In this document: positions 11,838 to 21,300 of the stretch, one piece after another
Position numbering within the stretch: the first letter of the stretch is position 1
Layout: each line of letters opens with the position of its first letter
Source: Trachythela sp. YZ-2020
Taxonomy: Eukaryota; Cnidaria; Anthozoa; Malacalcyonacea; Clavulariidae
Direction of reading: 5' to 3'
NCBI GenBank assembly: GCA_016169945.1
Contig: JADLSH010000369.1
Location: 6,962,001-7,026,000, forward strand
DNA: 64,000 bases
Made by a program: the position numbers and the translations under genes
The notes under the pieces: model-generated
Database searches by the model: none
What the model was told of the DNA's origin: nothing
Seen by the model: only the letters and a program-made list of their open reading frames with translations

Positions 11838-12916
11838 TCAAGGCAGCACTTTCCTTGCGATAGTAACTCCTAGTTTAATATTAATCTGACTGTCAAACGC
11901 CGCTATGGTATTTTTTGCTTCCTCGGCAGAAGGAATTTTATGTTTGAAATGCTTCTCGAGTATGTTGCTGTCTTTGTTTAGCAAACGCCAGTTCTCAATA
12001 GATTTTCCGTCTATTTCTCTGATGTATTTATCAGGATCACTATCAATTAAAGTATCCTTAATTCGAGCTACGTAGCGATTGCTAACACTTGCACACGAAG
12101 TCTCCCGATTTTTAAGCTCCTCTTTCATCTTCGACAATAGTTTACGCTCTTCGTTGAGTTTCTTGTCCAACTCTTTTACCGTTTGCTTGTCTTCGGAGTG
12201 TTTTTCAATGTTTTTGCAATACGTTGACGAGGAACAAGCATTTGGATAGGGGCAATTTAAGCGGTTATGTCCTTCTTTCAAGTGACACTTGCCACACGTG
12301 GGAAGGGTAGACTTGAAGTGTTGCTTCGGGGTTCTTTCCTGCATGAAATTATCACGCTCGTTTTTGACAGTGCACACGCTTTTCTCCTGACCTTCGATCA
12401 TATTCTTTTGTTTTAAAATATACGACTGAAGAGGACTAACAGTTGATCGAACTTTACAGCTTGGGTATGTAAGTTCTTTTCTGGTTGGTGTAACCCCAAT
12501 CACTTTGCTAGTAGTTGTCGAAACGACCTTGTGAGCTGCAAACTCAGCTTCTCGCTCGACTGACCACGAATTACCACATTCCTAAGTATAAAATATCAGT
12601 GTGAATTACTGCATTGCAATAAGAGGAGGAAATGTCGAAGAGAACCGTTTTTCAAGTAGCGAGAAAAAGAATTTATCACTATATAAAAACTTGGCAAAAA
12701 ACTTACCTTCGTTTTCAACATACGAATTTGCTGCTCCAGCAATCTACGCTCCCCGAGCTTGAGTCCATTTGGTTGGAAAATAACTTCGACATCGCCTGGA
12801 TCCATTGCTATAATTGCTCCTACAGTTTCAAAACCATTGCTTTCAAACACTTCAGCTAAGTGTTCTAAACTAATATGTTTTAGCCATTCTTTTGTTGGCG
12901 TTTTTCGAACGTCCAT
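11838..12916 (-). CDS. SAM-domain/zinc-knuckle accessory gene of the Tc1-like element (two exons)
   Basis: Exon 1 is 12707-12916 (70 codons, ATG at 12914-12916, donor GTAAGT). Exon 2 is 11838-12581 (acceptor TTATACTTAG). The joined frame gives about 317 residues. Residues 8-70 form a sterile-alpha-motif-like domain (WLKHISLEHLAEVFESNGF ... GERRLLEQQIRMLK), usually a protein-protein interaction module. In exon 2, CGKCHLKEGHNRLNC is a CX2CX5HX4C zinc knuckle followed by more cysteines (CPYPNACSSSTYC). A coiled coil follows (DKKLNEERKLLSKMKEELKN), then a conserved-looking tail (NILEKHFKHKIPSAEEA). The stop at 11838 may be created by the Helitron junction, with the original C-terminus now at 2944-3441. 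Function unknown; a transposition cofactor is a guess. A MITE sits 17 bp upstream of the start codon. Confidence 0.7.
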
Positions 12917-12932
12917 TTTGCACACTCCCGGC

Positions 12933-13403
12933 CAGGGTTGCCAACTGTAATTGTGTGAAATTCCCAACTAAGCTTCCCAAATATCCCGAGATTCCCCCAA
13001 AAATCCCAATGTTCCCACTTTCGTTCCCAGTCCCCAAAGACCCCAACCTGCGAACGGGCATACTCTGAAAAAGAGCATTAGAGATCGCGCCGGTTTCTCG
13101 AAATATGCGTAATACTTCATGTTGTATAAATGAAACATACTTCAGTTGGATAAACTGATCTAGTATAACATTTGTAACATAAAGTTCAATAGGATGCCAG
13201 CAGACGAACGCTGGATTTTTTGAAAATTGTTATTATATTATTGTTTATTTTAATTTAAAATACTTTTACAAAAAAATCAATTTTTAATTCTCGAACTTTC
13301 TGTTCTCAAAAATCCCCAAAAAATCCCGAGCATGAATTTTTAAAACAAAAATCCCAAAAAGTTCCCAACTGCTTTTTAAAATCCCGAGAACTTGGCAACC
13401 CTG
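12933..13403. mobile_element. hAT-type MITE with 8-bp target duplication
   Basis: It starts CAGGGTTGCCAA and ends TTGGCAACCCTG. It is flanked by a perfect direct repeat CTCCCGGC (12925-12932 and 13404-13411), the 8-bp signature of hAT transposition. It contains repeated 'attccc' and 'aaatccc' words and no ORF. It is inserted between the accessory gene and its presumed promoter. Confidence 0.88.
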
Positions 13404-13436
13404 CTCCCGGCTTCAATAAAGAAACCCCCTCGATGC

Positions 13437-13481
13437 AAAATTTTCATCACGCGGCGTAAAAATTTCCTATCACGTGGTACA
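13437..13481 (-). repeat. Right terminal inverted repeat of the Tc1-like element
   Basis: Reverse complement of the left end with about four mismatches, followed by TA at 13482-13483. It lies upstream of the accessory gene, mirroring the layout at the left end. Confidence 0.75.
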
Positions 13482-13546
13482 TAAAAACGAGCCTTCGACG
13501 TTCGATTCCGATGCGACAATTAACCACTCTAGTGATTTCGATAATA

Positions 13547-13747
13547 TATGGTTTTTTGTGTCAAGTTTTGTCAGCCTCGCTTTGAATTCACAATTGCACT
13601 GATCTCAAATTATTTCGCTACACTGGAATTTTCAATTTTAATAAATTCTTTACCTAAATTGAAAATTCCAGTGTAGCGAAATAATTTGAGATCAGTGCAA
13701 TTGTGAATTCAAAGCGAGGCTGACAAAACTTGACACAAAAAACCATA
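13547..13747. repeat. Perfect long palindrome, 92-bp arms
   Basis: Arms 13547-13638 and 13656-13747 are reverse complements with a 17-bp spacer. A transcript would fold into a very long hairpin. No terminal target duplication or coding sequence was identified. It lies just outside the right end of the Tc1-like element. Confidence 0.85.
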
Positions 13748-15148
13748 GTTTCTGTAAAAATGTACACGGTAAATAACATATATGTATTTTTTTATGTTTG
13801 ATTATGTTCTTCGGATAACCACCGTAGTAAGTTGTCGGCAAATCTCCAACCCTCGAATTACAAATTAAAAACACTTGAAAATGTAGGGAATGGTATTTTC
13901 ATGACCAAACGAATTGCAAATGTTTTTTAAGGAGATGGGGGGTGGGGCGGGGATGACTGCGACCTTCTGTATTTCTCTGCAGGATGTATAAAAAAAACGG
14001 AGTCCATACATGTATAACGTGATTTGGGTCTTATTTTAAAGCCTGTTCTTTTCTCTTTCGAACAAGTCATCATTGGTGTCCTTAGATCCGGTTTAGACGC
14101 CGTGCTTTTCATGATCCGAACTTAATTCATATTTTAGTCGACTAAAATATACGTACTTGCGACTACAAACTTGTGACAATAGCATCATTGGTCATTGTTT
14201 ATTACTGAAAAGCGCAAACATGACTGAACTGTACCGCCTCAAATTGCCAGTAGGGTCAAACATGTTTCACAAAAATTATAAGAGCGAATTTGTATGATAA
14301 TTTATGTTTGGATAGCGTTGCACATCATGTAATATTCATGTTTACCTCGGAGTACAAACAGTCACAGATTCACTAAATTCTTCCAAAATATCGTATGTAC
14401 AATCTTCATTTGACCAACATTAGGAAGCTAATTTTACGCACTTTTTAAAAACTTGTAATTTATTTTACTTGTAATTTGTTTTGCTTGCAAGATTTTGCCT
14501 TCCTTAACTGAAGAACAAATGAACTGTTATTGACTTGCATTGCTGGCGCATTGACAACGCCCCCCCCGGTTTATTAAGCTTTGGGCGTGGCTTTTGGCAG
14601 AGGTTTCCGAACCCATAAACTCTTCGTCTCCAGGGAAACCTCTGCGGAGGAGAGAGTCTGCGAGATGTCGTATTCATTATTCTTTTTAAATAAAACTGCT
14701 GGCAAGAAACAATTCACGGCATTTATCATGAAACAGTATATTTTGAGAAAAATGAAAGGTTAAATTTAATACCATACTTATATATACTATATACGATAAA
14801 AAACAAAGTCAAAACATAAAAAATAGAGAATAAACATGATCTGGGGGTCGACAAAAGCCGTTGCTCTTGGTTTTGTCCACGTTTTTAGAAATTTGTGTAC
14901 TTTCATGCACGGCGAATGATCGCATTGTTTCTTGATCATTCAATATCAACCTTAGTCTTCAATTGCTCAATCATAATAATTGAATATTATATAAGTAAAA
15001 AAGGTTGTGCACCTTCAGGTCCTTTACAGACCCTGTTAAACCCCTGGAAGCTCACCGGCCTTACCATCTATGTGTATTTTCTATTAACTATGGTCCAAAT
15101 TATCCATCACTCACAGGGTCTACTTCGTGGGTCTCGCAGTTCAACATA
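13748..15148. other. Non-coding DNA downstream of separase
   Basis: No coding region is supported. It should contain the separase 3' UTR and polyadenylation site; an AATAAA in minus orientation occurs near 14571, which may be too distant to be the real signal. Confidence 0.4.
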
Positions 15149-15359
15149 TTACTTGGCAGTTCGTGTAAACACAGGCATACCATAGACTATTTGCGCCGCG
15201 CCATTGATATACTTCATGCTACAAACATGACGAGATTGTACAACACATTGCGTGAGAGACAGTTTAGGAGTTTGATTAAACCACAAGCGCAGCACGTTTG
15301 CAGTCAATTTATCAATATCAATATCTGTGACGTCCCAAAGATTTCCAACCACGGCTGGA
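15149..15359 (-). CDS. ESPL1: Separase exon 30 (C-terminus)
   Basis: Encodes PAVVGNLWDVTDIDID ... YINGAAQIVYGMPV and ends TAA at 15149-15151. GNLWDVTD(x)DID and the final AAxxYGxPV are hallmarks of the separase protease domain. The exon starts after CAG with one base completing a Ser codon. Confidence 0.95.
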
Positions 15360-18300
15360 CTGTAAGGAAATATGAAAAATTATTATCATCAAATAGGGGA
15401 ATGAATAAACTTAAAATAGCAATTTTTGGGTTGAGTCCTGCTTAAATTTCCTGGTTATTTTATTCATACCGTTGAACAGGTCTAACCAGGAATTTGGGTT
15501 AACCAGGCTATAATCTACTACTCACCTCCCAGACAATAAATAATTAAGCGCCATTCCTCTTGCGTCGCACTGACCTTCAACCTGAAAAAAAATTCGTTAT
15601 CATTATACATGTAAGTCCATCTACACAACCAATAATATACTTATATTAAACAAAGATTTATGCAGTATTTGCTGGTCCCTTACAATCAGTTTTCCACTAC
15701 TACACCCCATGATCAAAGCAACAGCCTCACAATACAATCTCGTAATTTCGTCTCCTTTAAGAAATTCACGACCATTTCCATGTCCCATATATCTGTTGTA
15801 AAGTGAAAAAAAAATGAAACAAAAACGGAATGGCAAATGTTGAAAACATATAAATGTATATTAAATTCAGATTTTCTTAAACTTTACTTTCCATTCAAGG
15901 ATTATACAAAGCACAAAGGTAAAGATAAATTGGTAACCTTGTACAAAGGTAAAGATTTATTCAAAAATAGATTCATTTGTAGATAAATTTATACCTTTGT
16001 ATAATCCTGGAATGAAAAGTAAAGTTTAAGAAAAATGTGAATATAACATTATGAACAAGAGTGAAAGTTTTAGAAGAAAAATTAAATGTTAATGACCCAA
16101 GCTGTTGATATAAAACCATTTTCATAAAAACACAATTCAACACAACTTATTTTTGTGGGAGAAGGGGTTCTGGGGTGTGAAGACTCATATTATGGCAAAC
16201 ATCATCCCTACTCACATCAGAACCCTAAGCTGCACTGATTCTGAATGCACGTATGTTGAGGCTATAGGCCTGAAGTGGACATTTTGGAAACGTTGTTTTT
16301 TAACTAAATACATACTAAAGTAAATGCATTGTCTAGCAGCAATATTGTTTGTGTCTCTTTGCAAAATGTCCTTCCTCGAGTCTTGGATCCAGTATATGGT
16401 GTTGGAGACTGTTGATGATATTTGTATAATAGCTGTTATTTCCATAATATTATATATCCATTATATATCGATAAATGTACAATTTTGAACACATTGAAGG
16501 TAACTCTAAGTTAGAGCAAACGTCAGGCTGAACGGCCGAAGAGGTGGGTGGGTGGGAAATTCTTTCAGTAACTTGAGTAAGCGAACATATGATCTCGATA
16601 TGATCTCGTTTAGCATCCTGCAAGTTATGCGCTAATTAACTTGTATTGTACTGCGCCTTATGATTGGTCAATTTGTTAGTAGGAAGTGATTGTAAGTATT
16701 CTATTGGTTCACCATGAAATATCATGGGCTGCCCACGTGAAAGCATGCCCAATTATGAAATTAATCATTGAACTATCTGTCAATAAGTAAGACTAAACAA
16801 TGCGTTCCTTGAGGCTTGGACGGAAATAATAACCTCTTTTGAAACATATCGCTTATCTGATGCCTTGCTTAGCACACTAGCTTCAACGCGTTGTCTCATT
16901 AACTTAAATTTATATTGTCTATAAATTTGCTTAAATGTATTATATATAAACAATCTTTAGTGATATTCAGCCTGAAGACAAAAACACGTGAGAAAGACGT
17001 GATACTTACATAAAGAGCTGATGATTTGCCAAGGCTTCTTTGAACTCAACAGTAGAAGGTGCACGTCCAACCACTCCTTTCCATCCTTTCTCACTAAAAT
17101 AAGATTGACCAGAAAATACAATACAAACAGAAAATAGGCAAGTATTACCAACACTGCGGATGGTTCCTCTCGCCCGAAATAATGTGTCACATTTTCGCGT
17201 CAAAAATTCAGGGATGCGACATCGATTCGTCTGCGGGAAATTATGCTGAAACTGACCGATCAGATAGTGAACGGCAATCGGCCGATGGCCGATTATGTTA
17301 AAAAGTAGCCGTTAATCGGCTCTGGCGATGCTTTGCCGATGTTTTGCCGATGTTTTGCCGATGTTTTGCCGATGTTTTGCCGATGTTTTGCCGATGTTTT
17401 GCCGATGTTTTGCCGATGTTTTGCCGATGTTTTGCCGATGATCGGCTCATCTCCAATTTACACCTACACCTACGGTTCTGTTGTCAAGAATAAAGTCCAT
17501 ACAATACTCCGATATCAAAAATATATTAAAGATAATCAAAATGACGTCACTTACGATGAGAACCAACGAGAAAACCACTTCTCGGTACTCGGAAGATTAT
17601 CTTGTGGGTTTAGAACATAAAACGTTTGTCTGGTATCCACTCTTGACATCTGTGGTGAAATACAACAACAATAAACCTTAACGTTTGTAAGTCCAAGACT
17701 GTAAGAAAATGAGTACCTCGAACAAACTATTTTTACGACCCAATGTTTCGACATTGATAGATAGATAGATATTTTAATAGTTGTTCCCTACAGGGCTTTT
17801 CAACAACCATTTACATTACGACTACAGAGACATTACACAGACATGAACAGACATTCCAGTCTATTATAAATTACTATTGGTTATTATCTATTTAATGTCG
17901 CATACACAGGGTGTGTTTGTCCAAATAACCTGAGCCAGAGGGAGGAAAACCGGGGGACCGGGAGAATACCCTCGAAGCACAGGGAAAAACCAACCAAACT
18001 CTACCCTCGAGGTACTACTATATAGCAGGTAGAGTAGGCAGCGTGTCCACGGCACCCGTACTTCCCACATCTAGTGTCTTCATTACAGGTAATCTATTAT
18101 GTAAGGAGACTCAGGCTAATAAATAAGAAACTTACCGTAATTTTTTGCAAACTCAGATGAGCATTGATAAATTGAAGTGAAGGCATTCTTGAAACTTCTT
18201 GATCACGAAGGATTGGCATGGCCTCAATTGGAAGATGTTGTATGGCCTAAAACAAGGAAGGTCTTAACATATTTTACAACACAGATAACGGACAGAGGAA

Positions 18301-21300
18301 AGACGTCTATTAACACCCACATTCCATGATATCGTTTACAATAGAACTGATTGATATCACTTTATATAATTGTGCCAGGAAACAGACCGACCTTATCTAA
18401 GACTAAAACCACTGGACCTCTTGTAACACCAGCTGCGTTGTCATCTCTAAAACCAAAACCAAAAATATATGGTGAAATATATGCACACCTACAACGGCAA
18501 TCACTTGGCAAACACTGCAATTGTATTTGAAAAGTAACGTTAAGTTAAAGGTGATGTAAAGTCCCGATGTGAACAAACCGGCAGCGTCCGTTTTTTTACA
18601 TTTTCAACAAGCTATATTTAAAAAAATATGATGTGTTCTGGTTCGCTATGCTTTAAATAAATACAGATTCGAATTTCTGATTTAGAAGATGTCGAATTTT
18701 TGTCGAAACAACGCGAAATTTGGGCATTGTTTACATCGCGGGACCCCCCATAGCACATGCGCAGAATGGACTTTACATGGTCTTTAAGTATCATCGACTA
18801 ATGCAGTTGAAAAAAATTACAGTCGAGGAGTGAGAGCCAGAAAAATCTGAACCCCTGTACAAGATAAGGCTAGATCCGACCCTGGTTCTGGCTTCTAACA
18901 ATCGAAAGAAAATTACAATACCTTTCATTGTCGTCAAGGAAATTTGATAACGCCTTGGAGAACTAGAAAATATAGAAATGTATCCCTGAAAACCACTCGT
19001 GAATTTGTTGAGTTGCAGTAAAATATGATTGACTTCGAATTACCTAATATATTTGTTGGATTGTATGAAACAATCATACACAATATGCCCTTGTAATATG
19101 CAATAATAAGTCAAAACAATGAGTGACTGGATGGAATATTGAATAGTGAGTTTCAAAACAATGAAAAGACAATGAAACATTCCTCTTTGACTATTATTAT
19201 GCAAGGATATTATGCGAAGAACCCATGCATTGGTGTGACCAAGAAATACATTACAACCTGCTTGTAGTCATACATGAATTACTCACTTTAATAAGTTGTT
19301 TACAGTTTTGTTGCATTCCTGTGAGATCTGCCAAGGCTTTCATCACCTCATTTAGTTGAAGATGAGAGAAGCTGTCTGTAAAAATCTGAAAATAAATCTG
19401 TTATTCAGATGACTTTGCGAGTGATGTGCGTTTTAGATTGTAAAAAATGGTTTCGATAAACCTCCATGATTTGTGTCCGAAATGATTAAAAACATTTAGA
19501 CTTTTCGAGCGAAGGTCCTTCGTCACGAGGTAAATCAGCTAAAATATCAGTTATGATATTACTTTCCTAATCTTCCATTGTTTTGCATGTTTTAAATGGG
19601 TAAATCAAATCGGACGGGATCTTTTAGCTGAGTGATACTCCATTCAACTGAAAATGTTAACAAAAAGTATAGCTATAGGAAGTCTAGAGTAGCTATAGGT
19701 AGGTATAGAGTAGCTATAGGTAGGTATAGAGTAGCTATAGGTAGGTATAGTATTCTACAATAAACTGTCGTGGTTTTGGTTAGAACTACCTGAAAAAAGA
19801 CATTCGACGTTTCGAGTTGAAGTAAGAGACTATAACTTCCAGACGAACGGCTTTTACTGAAAACGTCAAAGTTTCCGTGAAGGTTGTTCGGACTAAAACT
19901 GACTCTTTGTCTATTCCATACCTGCAGTAACTGTTCGTTCTGTATTCGTCTTCCCAATATCTTGATTGCCATTTGTTGAATCTCCTCTACATAGGAGTGC
20001 AGTCTAGAACGGTCTACCTCGTCCAGACGTCGTCCATTGAGAATACCGCGCCATCTTCCAAACCAAGTCTCCTCCATTCTCTGTACAAACCTCTAGAAAT
20101 AATAGCAGGAAACATGGCTGAACGAATAAAGGAAGAAATATGGTAGTAGAAGGTATTCTCCTAGTGGGTAATAATTATATTCTCCTAGTAGAAATATGAC
20201 TAAAAGGAAAAACTTTAACCAGTCTTAAGTTATCGAACACACATTGTATATAGGCCAGTTTCAACTAATAATAATAATAATAATAATGCAAACTTTAATA
20301 ATAATAATAATGAATTTATTGAAGCATATCCACAGTGTAGCTCTACATCTTCAATAGTTTATATAAAAAGTAAATTATTATAGTTATTAATCATTAGATA
20401 ATAAAATAGGTTAAAATATTTATATATATATATATATTATGTTAACAAAAAGTATAGCTATAGGAAGTCTAGAGTAGCTATAGGTAGGTATAGAGTAGCT
20501 ATAGGTAGGTATAGAGTAGCTATAGGTAGGTATAGTATTCTACAATAAACTGTCGTGGTTTTGGTTAGAACTACCTGAAAAAAGACATTCGACGTTTCGA
20601 GTTGAAGTAAGAGACTATAACTTCCAGACGAACGGCTTTTACTGAAAACGTCAAAGTTTCCGTGACTGCACTGACGAGCAGTTTCCTGCACTGACGAGCC
20701 GTTGAACGGCGAAACATGCATGTCTGCAGATTTGACTATATATGCTCCTTCGCTTGTGTTGTTGAGCACTCTGTGAGGTTAATTGGTGGCTATAAGCTAT
20801 AATGCAAAAGCTCACTTCCCTTGTGGTCGTTTGAGCACTCTGGCCCCAAGACACTTCACGCATGTCTGGATGCGCATGTGTCTGAGTATTGTACCACATG
20901 CGCTTGGTGAGGGCAAGAGTATGGTGTATATATACGAAGTCACTCGCATCTAGACTGCATTACAAGCTGCACTGACGAGCCGTTGAACGGCGAAACATGC
21001 ATGTCTGCAGATTTGACTATATATGCTCCTTCGCTTGTGTTGTTGAGCACTCTGTGAGGTTAATTGGTGGCTATAAGCTATAATGCAAAGCTCCGACTTC
21101 CCTTGTGGTCGTTTGAGCACTCTGGCCCCAAGACACTTCACGCATGTCTGGATGCGCATGTGTCTGAGTATTGTACCACATGCGCTTGGTGAGGGCAAGA
21201 GTATGGTGTATATATACGAAGTCACTCGCATCTAGACTGCGTTACAAGCTGCACTGACGAGCCGTTGAACGGCGAAACATGCATGTCTGCAGATTTGACT

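Larger units (their letters stand above)
1459..13481. mobile_element. Nested 12-kb Tc1/mariner-type transposon with accessory gene
   Basis: The first and last about 45 bp are inverted copies of each other (1459-1503 and 13437-13481; roughly 41 of 45 positions agree, both beginning TGTACCACGTGATAG). Each end abuts TA (1457-1458 and 13482-13483), the target site of Tc1/mariner elements. The left end leads into a DDE transposase gene on the plus strand. The right end leads into a SAM/zinc-knuckle gene on the minus strand, so the two genes converge. A degenerate Helitron and a hAT MITE have been inserted, inflating an element that was probably near 3.4 kb. The boundaries and family are well supported; common ownership of both genes by the element is inference from their position inside the ends. 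Confidence 0.75.

Noticed and set aside
17333..17620. Cys/Phe-rich ORF (MPMFCRCFADVLPMFCRC...)
   Set aside because: It is a translation of the 12-bp satellite in a MITE.
19500..19540. Additional hammerhead near 'ttcgagcgaaggtccttcgtcac'
   Set aside because: On the minus strand the core reads GTGACGA, and stem II does not close next to GAAA, so it is not a plausible ribozyme.
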